From Kaistia adipata DSM 17808 (GTDB lineage Bacteria > Pseudomonadota > Alphaproteobacteria > Rhizobiales > Kaistiaceae), in the NCBI RefSeq assembly GCF_000423225.1, contig NZ_KE383991.1, positions 1-64,000 on the forward strand: a stretch of DNA of 64,000 nucleotides, given 5' to 3'. This document shows, piece after piece, positions 51,919-60,542 of the stretch (position 1 is its first letter; each line of letters opens with the position of its first letter). The notes under the pieces are model-generated. The model was given only the letters and a program-made list of their open reading frames with translations, did no database searches and had not been told where the DNA came from. The position numbers were made by a program, and so were the translations under genes.

Positions 51919-53396
51919 GGCGCACCTCCGAGCAGCACGCGCGCGGCGGAAGCGGCGAGCCCAACCGGCCATTCGGCGTCGATGCCGAACCAGATCGTGG
52001 CGCCGGCGAGGATCCACATCGGCAGGAGCAACTCGAGCGGCGCCTCGCGGCATTCGCGCGCGACAGCGGCCGGCTCGCGGAACCAGACCACCTCGACGAT
52101 GCGGCCGACATAGAGCACGGCGAGCAGCGAACTGGCGACGATGAGGATGGCGAGCCAGCCGAGCCCCGCCTCCAGCGCGCCGAGGATCAGGTAGTATTTC
52201 GAGACGAAGCCGCTGGTGCCGGGCACGCCGATCAGCGCCAGACCGGCGATGGTCAGCGCGGCCACCGTCCAGGGCATGGTGCGGCCGATGCCGGACAAAT
52301 CGTCCAGCCTGGCCGTGCCGGCGCGATAGACGACGGCGCCGATCGCCATGAAGGCGGCGCCCTTCATCAGAGCATGGTTGAAGAGATGCAGCAGGCCGCC
52401 GGTCAGGCCCGTCTGGTTGGCGAGCGCCAGGCCGAGCGTGATGTAGCCGATCTGGCCGACCGACGAGAGCGCGAGGATGCGCTTGACGTCGTTCTGGAAG
52501 ATCGCGGCCGCCGACGGGATGAACATCGCCGCCACCGACAGCCCGATCAGGATCGCGCTGATCGGGATCGCGCCGACATCGATATCGCCGCCGAAGACGG
52601 TGAAGAGGTAGCGCGCGAGCAGATAGACCGCCACCTTGGTCGCCGTCGACGCCAGCAGCACGGTCGCGGCCGAGGGAGCATAGGCGTAGGCGTTGGGAAG
52701 CCAGGCATGCAGCGGGAACAGGGCGAGCTTCAACGCGATGCCGACGACGATGAACGCCTCGGCGACCGTCAGCGCGCGCGACCCCTGCAGGCTCGCCAGC
52801 CGCTCGACGATCAGGCCGATGTTGAGCGTGCCGGTCGACAGGTAGATCAGGCCGACGCCGATGACATAGAGGGTGGCGCCGATCGTGCCGACGATCAGGT
52901 ACTGGTAGGCCGCCACCAGCGCCCGGCGATCCCGCCCCAGCGCGATCAGCGTGTAGGTCGCCAGCGACGAGACCTCGAGAAACACGAAGGCGTTGAACGC
53001 GTCGCCCGTCGCCGCGATGCCGAGCAGGCCGGCGACGCAGAGCAGCAGCATCGTGTAGAACCAGGCGACGCGCTCGGCGCTGATCTCGGCCAGGACGCTG
53101 CGGCGCGCATAGATCATCGTCAGGAAGGCGATGGCGCTGACCAGCACGACGATGAAGGCGCTGACGGCGTCGATGCGGTATTCGATGCCGAGCTCCGGCG
53201 CCCAGCCGCCGATGCGATAGGAGATCAGGCCCTCCGCCTGCACCCGCCAGAGCAGCGCGAAGGCGACCGCCATGGTCGCGGCGGAGGCGAGCAGCGCCAC
53301 CAGCCAGGCCACGAAGCCGTGCCGCGACAGCGCCGCGAGCACGGCGCCGAGCAGCGGAACGATGATCAGCAGGACAGGTAGATGCGAGGCGATCAT
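51915..53396 (-). CDS. mrpD: Na+/H+ antiporter subunit D
   Basis: The 493-residue MrpD-type subunit has IDAVSAFIVVLVSAIAFLTM IYA, AFVFLEVSSLATYTLIALGR, PNAYAYAPSAATVLLASTAT KVAVYLLARY, LALSSVGQIGYITLGLALAN and HLFNHALMKGAAFMAIGAVV. These hold the Glu, Lys and His residues of the proton path. It overlaps mrpC by 4 bases. It forms the proton channel of the cation/proton antiporter in the inner membrane. Confidence 0.9.
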   Translation of the reverse strand: MIASHLPVLLIIVPLLGAVLAALSRHGFVAWLVALLASAATMAVAFALLWRVQAEGLISYRIGGWAPELGIEYRIDAVSAFIVVLVSAIAFLTMIYARRSVLAEISAERVAWFYTMLLLCVAGLLGIAATGDAFNAFVFLEVSSLATYTLIALGRDRRALVAAYQYLIVGTIGATLYVIGVGLIYLSTGTLNIGLIVERLASLQGSRALTVAEAFIVVGIALKLALFPLHAWLPNAYAYAPSAATVLLASTATKVAVYLLARYLFTVFGGDIDVGAIPISAILIGLSVAAMFIPSAAAIFQNDVKRILALSSVGQIGYITLGLALANQTGLTGGLLHLFNHALMKGAAFMAIGAVVYRAGTARLDDLSGIGRTMPWTVAALTIAGLALIGVPGTSGFVSKYYLILGALEAGLGWLAILIVASSLLAVLYVGRIVEVVWFREPAAVARECREAPLELLLPMWILAGATIWFGIDAEWPVGLAASAARVLLGGAP

Positions 53397-53773
53397 GCGG
53401 ATTTCCGGCCCCGGCCGGGCTTCGAACCGTCCGACCGCATGTCCCCGGCGATCTCGTCTTCCTCGATCGTGCCGAAGGCTTCCTTGATGCGGACCACGAG
53501 CGTCAGGCCGAGGGCGAGCGTGGCGACGCCAACGACGATGGCGGTCAGGATCAGGACGTGCGGCAGCGGATTGGCATAGACGGAATAACCGGCACCGAGG
53601 ATCGGCGCGGTGCCGCCGATCAGCTTTCCGGGCAGGATATAGAGCAGGTAGACGGAACTCTGGAACATCGACAGGCCGATCAGCTTCTTGACCATGTTGC
53701 CGCGCGCGATGACGATGTAGAGGCCCGCGACCATCAGGAGGATCGTGGCAGACTGGCTGAAATGCGCGGTCAC
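53393..53773 (-). CDS. mrpC: Na+/H+ antiporter subunit C (NuoK-like)
   Basis: The GTG at 53773 gives 126 residues with three membrane segments: SATILLMVAGLYIVIARGNM VKKLIGLSMFQSSVYLLYIL and DPLPHVLILTAIVVGVATLA-like residues. This is the MrpC/NuoK pattern with the conserved N-terminal helix and LTAIVV in the last segment. The C-terminal tail is charged (GSKPGRGRKSA). It overlaps both neighbours by 4 bases. Confidence 0.88.
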   Translation of the reverse strand: MTAHFSQSATILLMVAGLYIVIARGNMVKKLIGLSMFQSSVYLLYILPGKLIGGTAPILGAGYSVYANPLPHVLILTAIVVGVATLALGLTLVVRIKEAFGTIEEDEIAGDMRSDGSKPGRGRKSA

Positions 53774-54189
53774 GAGCGCCCCCGTCCGGCAAAGGCATAG
53801 AAGATCGCGACCATGGTCGAGGAGACCGTGACGAACACGCCGATCTCGACCAGGAAGACGCCCCATTCCTGGCCATGCACGGCGTCATGGGCGAGATGGT
53901 CGTAATCGAGGAAATTGTCGCCGAGGAAGAAGCTGGCGATGCCGACGGCCATGTAGATCAGGACGCCGCCGGGGATCATCACCTCGAGCAGCCCCATCGG
54001 CACCAGGCGCTGCACGGGCGCGAGCCCGACGATCAGCCCGTACAGGATGACGGCCGCCGCCGCGATCACGCCGGCCTGAAAGCCGCCGCCGGGACCGTAG
54101 TCGCCATGGAACTGGACGTAGAGCGCGAACAGAAGCAGCGGCGCCAGGATGAACTTGGTCGCGACGCGCAGGACGATATCGAACCGCAT
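53770..54189 (-). CDS. mrpB: Na+/H+ antiporter subunit B
   Basis: The 139-residue protein contains TKFILAPLLLFALYVQFHGD YGPGGGFQAGVIAAAAVILY GLIVG, the central MnhB signature, and two further membrane segments (GLLEVMIPGGVLIYMAVGIA; EIGVFVTVSSTMVAIFYAFA). Its start touches the stop of the DUF4040 gene. Confidence 0.9.
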   Translation of the reverse strand: MRFDIVLRVATKFILAPLLLFALYVQFHGDYGPGGGFQAGVIAAAAVILYGLIVGLAPVQRLVPMGLLEVMIPGGVLIYMAVGIASFFLGDNFLDYDHLAHDAVHGQEWGVFLVEIGVFVTVSSTMVAIFYAFAGRGRS

Positions 54190-54728
54190 CAGCTGCCCTC
54201 CTTGCCGTTCCGGCGCCGGCGCAGCAGCACCAGCACGCCGATGCCGGCCGTGAAGACCACCGTCGTCTCGCCCAGCGTGTCGAAGCCGCGATAGCTCGCC
54301 AGGACCGAGGTGACGACGTTGGGAATGCCGGTATCGGTCATCGACCGCGCCAGATAATCGGCCCCCTGCTGATGGATCGGCTGGTTGGGCGAGCCGAATT
54401 CCGGCAGGTCGCTCAGCCCCCAGACCAGCGCGCCGGCCGTCACCAGCGCCACGACGAGCGGCATGAACTGACCGTGCACGGGCGGCGCCTCGACGGTGTC
54501 GGTCAGATAAAGGGCGCCGAGGAAGAACACGGTCGAGACGCCCGCGCCGACGGCCGCTTCGGTCATCGCGACATCGACCGCGTCGAGCACGATGAACAGC
54601 GTCGCCATCAGGAAGCTGTAGATGCCGAGCAGGACGACGGCGGCGAACAGGCCGCGCACGCGGACAATGCCGATCGTCACGGCCCCGAGCATGAGCAGGA
54701 TGACGATCGTGACGCTCGTTTCGATCAC
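54189..54728 (-). CDS. DUF4040 protein (MrpA C-terminal/MbhD-like)
   Basis: The 179-residue membrane protein begins with the DUF4040 pattern VTIVILLMLGAVTIGIVRVR GLFAAVVLLGIYSFLMATLF, then DAVDVAMTEAAVGAGVSTVF FLGAL. In classical Mrp systems this sequence is the C-terminal part of the large MrpA protein. Here it is a separate gene, as in archaeal Mbh/Mrp modules. It overlaps mrpG by 4 bases. Confidence 0.85.
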   Translation of the reverse strand: MIETSVTIVILLMLGAVTIGIVRVRGLFAAVVLLGIYSFLMATLFIVLDAVDVAMTEAAVGAGVSTVFFLGALYLTDTVEAPPVHGQFMPLVVALVTAGALVWGLSDLPEFGSPNQPIHQQGADYLARSMTDTGIPNVVTSVLASYRGFDTLGETTVVFTAGIGVLVLLRRRRNGKEGS

Positions 54729-55120
54729 GGCTTGCCTCCGCCCGACGTCGCCGCCCGCGCCGCGCTCTTCTTGCGGGGTTTGTGACCCTCCGCCTTGCCG
54801 CCGCCGGCCTGCTTTCCGGCCAGGATCGGCTTGACGCCGGCCTTGAGCGCCGCGGCGGCGAGCGCATGCGAGGCCACCGGCCCCATGAAGAGCAGGAAGG
54901 CGAGCAGGAACAGGAGCTTGACCGTCACCAGCGTGAAGCCGCCGAGGACCACCATGCCGATCAGCATCAGGCTGACGCCGAGCGTGTCGCCGACGGAGGC
55001 GGCATGCATGCGGGTGAAGAGATCCGGCATGCGGTTCATGCCGATCGCGCCGGCGAGCAGGAAGAAGGCGCCGGCGAACAGGAACGCCCCCGCGACGATC
55101 TGGGGCACGATGTCCATCAT
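54725..55120 (-). CDS. mrpG: Na+/H+ antiporter subunit G
   Basis: The 131-residue protein contains GAFLFAGAFFLLAGAIGMNR MPDLFTRMHAASVGDTLGVS LMLIGMVVL, a very typical MrpG stretch with the MPDLFTRMHA motif, and a third segment LLFLLAFLLFMGPVASHALA. The basic tail (GHKPRKKSAARAATSGGGKP) is longer than usual. It overlaps mrpF and the DUF4040 gene by 4 bases each. Confidence 0.92.
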   Translation of the reverse strand: MMDIVPQIVAGAFLFAGAFFLLAGAIGMNRMPDLFTRMHAASVGDTLGVSLMLIGMVVLGGFTLVTVKLLFLLAFLLFMGPVASHALAAAALKAGVKPILAGKQAGGGKAEGHKPRKKSAARAATSGGGKP

Positions 55121-55395
55121 GACTTGTCCGCCTCCGCCTCGGCGCCCAGCGAACCGAGCCGGAAGAACTTCAGCACGGCGAAGATGCCGACATAGTTGAG
55201 AAGCGCATAGGTGAGCCCGAGATCGAGGAATTCGGGCCGGTCGGTCAGGAAACCGAACAGCGCCAGCACCAGGATCGCGCCATTGCCGATCGAGTTGGCG
55301 GCGAGCAGCCGGTCGAAGGTCGTCGGCCCGCGCAACGCCCGGACGAGAACCAGCGCCATGGCGGCCAGGACTGCGAACAAGGCCGCCGCGATCAT
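55117..55395 (-). CDS. mrpF: Na+/H+ antiporter subunit F
   Basis: The 92-residue protein has three membrane segments with the family motif ALVLVRALRGPTTFDRLLAA NSIGNGAILVLALFGFLTDR PEFLDLGLTYALLNYVGIFA VLKF. It is coupled to mrpE (4-base overlap) and mrpG. Confidence 0.92.
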   Translation of the reverse strand: MIAAALFAVLAAMALVLVRALRGPTTFDRLLAANSIGNGAILVLALFGFLTDRPEFLDLGLTYALLNYVGIFAVLKFFRLGSLGAEAEADKS

Positions 55396-55877
55396 GCGTC
55401 CCTCCCCTCGAAACGGGCGACGCGACGGTCCATCTCGCCGGCCTCGACGTCGTCGGCGCCGGCCTTCGTCAGCGAATGGACCAGGAACCGGTCGTGCTCG
55501 CGGTCGATCGCGACCGTGATCGTGCCGGGCGTCAGCGTGATCGAGTTGGCATAGGTCGCGACACCGACGGGCGTGCGCGCCGTCACCTTGGCGTGGAACA
55601 GCTGCGGCGAGATCGGCAGCTTCGGATCCAGGATGATGCGGGTGACGCCGATCGCCGACTTGACGATCTCGACCGCAAGCCACGGCCAGTAGCGCAGGCC
55701 GGCGAGCAGGCGATCGCTTGGATGCCCCTCCTCGTCGACGAAACCGAAGCGAAGACCAAGAAGCGCCAGAGCCACCGAGACAACCGCCCCCGCCGTCACC
55801 AGCCAGACTGTGTAGTGCCCCGACAGCAACAGCCAGAATGCGAACAGGAAGAGGGCGACGCTGGCGGTACGCAGCAT
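55392..55877 (-). CDS. mrpE: Na+/H+ antiporter subunit E
   Basis: The ATG at 55877 has AGGAGG upstream and gives 161 residues, the first gene of the operon. Landmarks are ASVALFLFAFWLLLSGHYTV, RYWPWLAVEIVKSAIGVTRI ILDPKLPISPQLF and ANSITLTPGTITVAIDREHD RFLVHSL, the signature of MrpE. The promoter must lie in 55878-56045, where I see no other feature. Confidence 0.92.
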   Translation of the reverse strand: MLRTASVALFLFAFWLLLSGHYTVWLVTAGAVVSVALALLGLRFGFVDEEGHPSDRLLAGLRYWPWLAVEIVKSAIGVTRIILDPKLPISPQLFHAKVTARTPVGVATYANSITLTPGTITVAIDREHDRFLVHSLTKAGADDVEAGEMDRRVARFEGRDA

Positions 55878-56045
55878 GTATTCGACTCCTCCTCTTGCGG
55901 ACATCTTGAAAACGGAATGCGCGATTCGATGGTGCGGTCGAGATAAAGCACGATGTGCCGGCCAACCCAAGACAAACCGGACGGAAAATCGCACGACTGC
56001 GACAAGGCGTTCACCCGCGATTGTGAATTCGCCACAAGGGCCTAT

Positions 56046-56419
56046 CTAGGGTCCGTACTGCATTGGAAACGAGGCAGCGCTTGATGGAAACCGATGCAGT
56101 TCCAGGAGATGGCGGTGACGTTGGGCTTCACCCAACGAGCCGACGGCGACGCCGAAATGCGTCGGTTTCCGTCAAGCCCTTCGGGTTGGGCGAAAATCGT
56201 GCGCCGGTGCGTCGCCGATCCGCGCCGATGCTTCACCCAACGAGCCGACGGCGACGCCGAAATGCGTCGGTTTCCGTCAAGCCCTTCGGGTTGGGCGAAA
56301 ATCGTGCGCCGGTGCGTCGCCGATCCGCGCCGATGGACAGCCATCGGCTATGGTCGGCTCCTGCCCGCGCGCGATTTTGGCCCAACGCTGCCGCATTTCC
56401 AATGCAGTACGGACCCTAG
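56046..56419. mobile_element. MITE-like element with perfect 24-bp terminal inverted repeats
   Basis: Bases 56046-56069 (ctagggtccgtactgcattg plus gaaa) are the exact reverse complement of 56396-56419. Similarity continues about 10 bases further in on each side. The 374-bp unit has no transposase; short frames inside (such as on the minus strand, 56042-56344) are repeat translations. CTAG at both ends could be a target duplication. Inside is a 105-bp tandem duplication. Confidence 0.75.
56126..56335. repeat. Two identical 105-bp tandem copies
   Basis: Units 56126-56230 and 56231-56335 are identical as far as I can compare them, beginning cttcacccaacgagccgacg. Each contains complementary parts cttcacccaac / gttgggcgaa and can fold on itself. 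Two copies with no spacers rule out a CRISPR reading. Confidence 0.9.
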
Positions 56420-56483
56420 GACTATGACCGCGTGTTTCCCCGGTATATCTGCAGCCAGGCCGATCCGAGGCTGAGGAGCGCAC

Positions 56484-56906
56484 ATGACCACCACCGACCG
56501 CACCAAGATCGAGAAGACCGACGCCGAATGGCGGGCGGAACTCACGCCGGAGCAATATGCCGTCACCCGGCAGCACGCCACGGAACGCCCCGGCACCGGC
56601 CCCTATCTGCACGAGAAGCGCGACGGGCTGTACGCCTGCGTCGCCTGCGGTGCGCCGCTGTTTCGCTCCGAGACCAAGTATGAATCCGGCAGCGGCTGGC
56701 CGAGCTTCTTCGCGCCCGTCGACGAAACCGCGATCGGCGAGACGACGGATCGCACGCACGGCATGGTGCGGACCGAGATCCACTGCGCCAACTGCCAGGC
56801 CCATCTCGGCCACCTCTTCCCGGATGGCCCGCAGCCGACCGGCCTGCGCTATTGCACCAACGGCACGGCGCTCAAGCTCAAGACCGACGACGGCAGCGCG
56901 GCCTGA
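56484..56906 (+). CDS. msrB: Peptide-methionine (R)-S-oxide reductase MsrB
   Basis: The 140-residue repair enzyme follows GAGGAG. The zinc site is Cys52/Cys55 (CVAC) and Cys101/Cys104 (CANC). [16 protein letters not shown] is the substrate region and RYCTNG supplies the catalytic Cys124. The protein is of normal length, cytoplasmic and single-domain. It reduces methionine-R-sulfoxide using thioredoxin. Confidence 0.96.
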   Translation: MTTTDRTKIEKTDAEWRAELTPEQYAVTRQHATERPGTGPYLHEKRDGLYACVACGAPLFRSETKYESGSGWPSFFAPVDETAIGETTDRTHGMVRTEIHCANCQAHLGHLFPDGPQPTGLRYCTNGTALKLKTDDGSAA

Positions 56907-57071
56907 GCCGCCCTGCCCAATCGACCGCGCCGGAGCCGCGCCCGCCGCCCAAGGCGGTCGCGTCCGGCTGCGCATTGAACGCCGCCATCCCCGGCAGTAC
57001 CAATATCCGCCTCAACTCGGGCGGCGCCCTCAACGCCGCCCCGTGATCCTCCCGCAGGAGCCAGCATTCCC

Positions 57072-59138
57072 GTGACCCCGCCGATCGCCGCCAAGCGCCC
57101 CGTGACATCAACCCACCATGGCGTCACCCGCACCGACGACTATGCCTGGCTGCGCGCCGAGAACTGGCAGGAGGTGATGCGCGATCCGAGCGTTCTCGCG
57201 CCCGATATCCGTACCTATCTCGAGGCGGAAAACGCCCATACCGAAGCGGCGATGGCCGACACGGAGGCGCTGCAGGCGACCCTGTTCGCGGAGATGCGGG
57301 GACGGATCAAGGAAGACGATTCCTCCGTTCCCTCGCCCGATGGCCCGTTCGCCTACGCCATGCGCTTCACCGAGGGGGCCGAGCAGCCGATGGTGGTGCG
57401 CACGCTGCGCGAGGGCGGAACCGAGACGGTCCTGCTCGACGGCAACGTTCTGGCCGAGGGCCGCGCCTATCTCCGCCTCGGCAGCGCCGACCACAGCCCG
57501 GACCACAAGCTCCTTGCCTACGCCTATGACGACAAGGGCTCGGAATATTACACGCTGCATGTCCGCGACATCGCGAGCGGCGGCGACCTCGCCGACACGA
57601 TCGAGGCGACGACGGGCGGCGGCGTCTGGGCGGCCGACAGCCGGACGCTGTTCTACACCGTGCTCGACGACAACCACCGCCCCTGCCGGGTCTATCGCCA
57701 CGTCGTCGGCACGCCGCAGGCGGACGACGTGCTGGTCTTCGAGGAGCAGGATCCCGGCTTCTTCCTCGGTGTCGGCCAGACGCAGTCGTCGCGCTACATC
57801 CTGATCGACAGCCACGACCACGAGACATCCGAGATCCACCTGCTCGACGCAGAGGATCCGACCGGCACGCCGCGCCGGATCGCGGAGCGCAAGACGGCGG
57901 AGGAATACTCCGTCGATCACAGCGGCGACACGCTCTACATCCTCACCAATGCCGGCGGCGCCGAGGACTTCAAGATCGTCACCGCCCCGGTCGAGGCGCC
58001 GGGCCGCGAGAACTGGAAGGACCTGGTGCCGCACAATCCCGGCACGCTGATCCTCGGCATGACGGTCTACAAGGACTTCATGGTGCGGCTGGAGCGGTTC
58101 GCCGGCCTGCCGCGCATCGTCGTCCGCGCGCTCGCGACCGGCGAGGAACACGCGATCGCCTTCGACGAGGAGGCCTATTCGCTCGGCATGGGCGACGGCT
58201 ACGAGTTCGACACCACGACGCTGCGCTTCACCTATTCGTCGATGACGACGCCGTCGCGCGTCTATGACTACGACATGGCGACGCGCGAGCGGAGCTTGCG
58301 CAAGGAGGAGGAGATCCCCTCCGGCCACAACCCGGCCGACTATGTGACGCGCCGCGTCTTCGCGCCGGCCGCTGATGGCGAGACGGTGCCGGTGTCGCTG
58401 CTCTACCACAAGGACACCAAGCTCGACGGCAGCGCGCCCTGCCTGCTCTACGGCTATGGCGCCTATGGCATCACCATCCCCGCCTCGTTCTCGATCTCGC
58501 GCCTGTCGCTGGTCGATCGCGGCTTCGTCTATGCCATCGCCCATATCCGCGGCGGCAAGGACAAGGGCTTCCGCTGGTACACCGACGGCCGTCGCGAGAC
58601 GAAGGTGAACACCTTCAAGGATTTCATCGCGGCGGGTGAGTATCTGGCCAAGGAAGGCTACACGTCGCGCGGAAAGATCGTCGCCTGGGGCGGCTCGGCC
58701 GGCGGCATGCTGATGGGCGCCGTCGCCAACATGCAGCCGGACCTGTTCGGCGGCATCATCGCCGAGGTGCCCTTCGTCGACGTGCTCAACACCATGCTCG
58801 ACGACACGTTGCCGCTGACGCCGCCTGAATGGCCCGAATGGGGCAATCCGATCGAGAGCGCCGCCGACTACGCCGTGATCGCCGCCTATTCGCCCTATGA
58901 CAATGTCGGCGCCCACGCCTATCCGCCGATCCTGGCGATCGGCGGCCTGACCGACCCGCGCGTGACCTACTGGGAGCCCGCCAAGTGGGTCGCGAAGTTG
59001 CGCGAGAAGAAGGTCGGCGATGCGCCGCTGCTGCTCAAGACCAACATGGACGCCGGCCATGGCGGCGCCGCCGGCCGCTTCGACCGGCTGAAGGAAACGG
59101 CGTTCTCGACCGCCTTCGCCATCAAGGTCGCCGGCTGA
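57072..59138 (+). CDS. ptrB: Oligopeptidase B (S9A family)
   Basis: The GTG start gives a 688-residue cytoplasmic peptidase. The N-terminal beta-propeller covers about residues 70-400 (YAYDDKGSEYYTLHVRDIAS, DNHRPCRVYRHVVGTPQADD). The hydrolase domain has YGYGAYGITIPASFSISRLS, AHIRGGKDKGFRWYTDGR, the nucleophile Ser542 in WGGSAGGMLMGAV, the acid near LTDPRVTYWEPAKWVAKLRE and the catalytic His in DAGHGGAAGRFD. It cleaves oligopeptides after basic residues in homologues. No operon partner. Confidence 0.94.
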   Translation: MTPPIAAKRPVTSTHHGVTRTDDYAWLRAENWQEVMRDPSVLAPDIRTYLEAENAHTEAAMADTEALQATLFAEMRGRIKEDDSSVPSPDGPFAYAMRFTEGAEQPMVVRTLREGGTETVLLDGNVLAEGRAYLRLGSADHSPDHKLLAYAYDDKGSEYYTLHVRDIASGGDLADTIEATTGGGVWAADSRTLFYTVLDDNHRPCRVYRHVVGTPQADDVLVFEEQDPGFFLGVGQTQSSRYILIDSHDHETSEIHLLDAEDPTGTPRRIAERKTAEEYSVDHSGDTLYILTNAGGAEDFKIVTAPVEAPGRENWKDLVPHNPGTLILGMTVYKDFMVRLERFAGLPRIVVRALATGEEHAIAFDEEAYSLGMGDGYEFDTTTLRFTYSSMTTPSRVYDYDMATRERSLRKEEEIPSGHNPADYVTRRVFAPAADGETVPVSLLYHKDTKLDGSAPCLLYGYGAYGITIPASFSISRLSLVDRGFVYAIAHIRGGKDKGFRWYTDGRRETKVNTFKDFIAAGEYLAKEGYTSRGKIVAWGGSAGGMLMGAVANMQPDLFGGIIAEVPFVDVLNTMLDDTLPLTPPEWPEWGNPIESAADYAVIAAYSPYDNVGAHAYPPILAIGGLTDPRVTYWEPAKWVAKLREKKVGDAPLLLKTNMDAGHGGAAGRFDRLKETAFSTAFAIKVAG

Positions 59139-59217
59139 TCTTTTCCTGAACGAACCCCGGCGGCGCTTGACTTCGTCCGGCGCCGCCGCACCTTTATCGA
59201 CAGCATCAACCGGGGTG

Positions 59218-59565
59218 ATGTCGATGAAACGGCTGGCTTCCATCGCGCTTCTGTCTGCGGCCCTCGCGGCCGCCCTGCCGGCGACCGCCGGCGCACAGGT
59301 CTTCTTCGGCCTTTCCTACGGGCAGAACGTCTCCGAGGGCGACTGCAAGGGGCTCGCCGCCAAGATCGGCCCCCGCAAGGTCTGGTTCTCGCGCTTCTCC
59401 GGCTCGAAGCCGGATGTCTGGGATCGCGGCCTCGAGCCCGCCTGGGGCGTCGGCTGCTTCCGCACCCAGAAGGAATGCAAGCGCTGGCTCTACAACACCC
59501 AGTCCGAATGGCCGCGGCTGATGAATTTCACCTTCTGCAAGCAGGGGCTTCCGGCAAAGTACTGA
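59218..59565 (+). CDS. Small secreted protein, unknown function
   Basis: The 115-residue protein has a signal peptide (KRLASIALLSAALAAALPAT AGAQ) and a mature part with four cysteines: VFFGLSYGQNVSEGDCKGLA, GVGCFRTQKECKRWLYNTQS and FTFCKQGLPAKY. It is probably disulfide-bonded in the periplasm. I do not recognise the family. It is convergent with sodB, with a shared terminator. Confidence 0.75.
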   Translation: MSMKRLASIALLSAALAAALPATAGAQVFFGLSYGQNVSEGDCKGLAAKIGPRKVWFSRFSGSKPDVWDRGLEPAWGVGCFRTQKECKRWLYNTQSEWPRLMNFTFCKQGLPAKY

Positions 59566-59580
59566 CGGACTCCGCCGCAA

Positions 59581-59604
59581 TCCCCTCCCCCTTGCGGGGA
59601 GGGA
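59581..59604. repeat. Short remnant of the ccctcccc repeat family
   Basis: tcccctcccccttgcgggga plus ggga matches one arm of the elements at 1993-2113 and 3262-3387. Confidence 0.5.
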
Positions 59605-59611
59605 GATGAAC

Positions 59612-59639
59612 AAAAAACCCCGGCGCGAGGCCGGGGTTT
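59612..59639. terminator. Bidirectional terminator
   Basis: aaaaaaccccggc-gcga-ggccggggttt forms a GC stem with A and T runs on either side, between convergent genes 59218-59565 and sodB. Confidence 0.88.
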
Positions 59640-59662
59640 CCGTATCCGATCGAGAAAGCGGA

Positions 59663-60259
59663 TCAGGCCTTCTCGTAGAGCTCCAGGACGTAGTCCCAGT
59701 TGATCAGGCTGTCGACGAACGCCTCGAGGTACTTCGGGCGGGCGTTGCGGTAGTCGATGTAATAGGAATGCTCCCAGACGTCGACGCCGAGGATCGGGGT
59801 CGCGCCGTGGACGAGCGGGTTCTCGCCGTTCGGGGTCTTGGAGATGGCGAGCTTGCCATCCTTGACCGAGAGCCAGGCCCAGCCCGAACCGAACTGGGTC
59901 GTGCCGGCGGCGATGAAGTCGGCGCGGAACTTGTCGTAGCCGCCGAGGTCGGAGTCGATCGCCGCCTGCAGCTTGCCCGGCAGCTTCTTGCCGCCACCGT
60001 CCTTCTTCATCCAGTTCCAGAAGTGAAGGTGGTTGTAGTGCTGGCCGGCATTGTTGAAGAGGCCGGCGTTCTTGCCGTAGCTCTCCTTGACGATGTCCTC
60101 GAGGCTCTTGCCCTCAAGGCCCGAGTCCTTCAGCAGGTTGTTGCCGTTGGTGACATAGGCCTGATGGTGCTTGTCGTGGTGATACTCCAGCGTCTCCTTC
60201 GACATGAAGGGCGCGAGCGCCTCGTAGTCATAGGGCAGCGGCGGAAGTTCGAAAGCCAT
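59663..60259 (-). CDS. sodB: Superoxide dismutase, iron type
   Basis: The 198-residue enzyme has metal ligands His27 (YHHDKHH), His77 (HYNHLHFW), Asp160 and His164 (DVWEHSYYIDY). Gln73 in NNAGQHYNH is at the position that marks iron-type enzymes. There is no signal peptide, so it acts in the cytoplasm, dismutating superoxide. It stands alone with its own terminator. The 283-base region upstream to the cytochrome gene holds no other gene. Confidence 0.95.
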   Translation of the reverse strand: MAFELPPLPYDYEALAPFMSKETLEYHHDKHHQAYVTNGNNLLKDSGLEGKSLEDIVKESYGKNAGLFNNAGQHYNHLHFWNWMKKDGGGKKLPGKLQAAIDSDLGGYDKFRADFIAAGTTQFGSGWAWLSVKDGKLAISKTPNGENPLVHGATPILGVDVWEHSYYIDYRNARPKYLEAFVDSLINWDYVLELYEKA

Positions 60260-60542
60260 GGGGGACTCCTATCGACCATGTCGGTTGTTTGAGGCACGCG
60301 GAAAACGGTGCCCCGGCGGGAAGGTTCCGCACGCAACATAGGCAGCGCCACCGCGTCCGGCAACTCGTCTGCGGGCCGATGCACAATCAAGGCATGCGAA
60401 TTTCGCGCGGGCCCTGCGTTCGCGCCGCTCGCGCGCTTTCGTGGAGCGCCATCATTTCTGCGTGACGCTTTTCCGTCTGACTTGCCCCTGTCATGTTTGG
60501 CAGGAAGGCTTAGGATGATCTCGCTCACCACGGAGGACTTCG

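Noticed and set aside
56126-56335. Possible CRISPR array
   Set aside because: Only two adjoining 105-bp copies without spacers, and no cas genes.
56042-56344. Minus-strand frame with a repeated peptide, possible repeat protein
   Set aside because: It lies entirely in the MITE-like element. The peptide repeat is the translation of the 105-bp tandem unit, and there is no ribosome site.
57108-59243. A 711-codon open frame on the minus strand opposite oligopeptidase B
   Set aside because: Same reason: the plus-strand gene has all catalytic motifs, and the antisense product is Arg/Val/Gly-rich without motifs.
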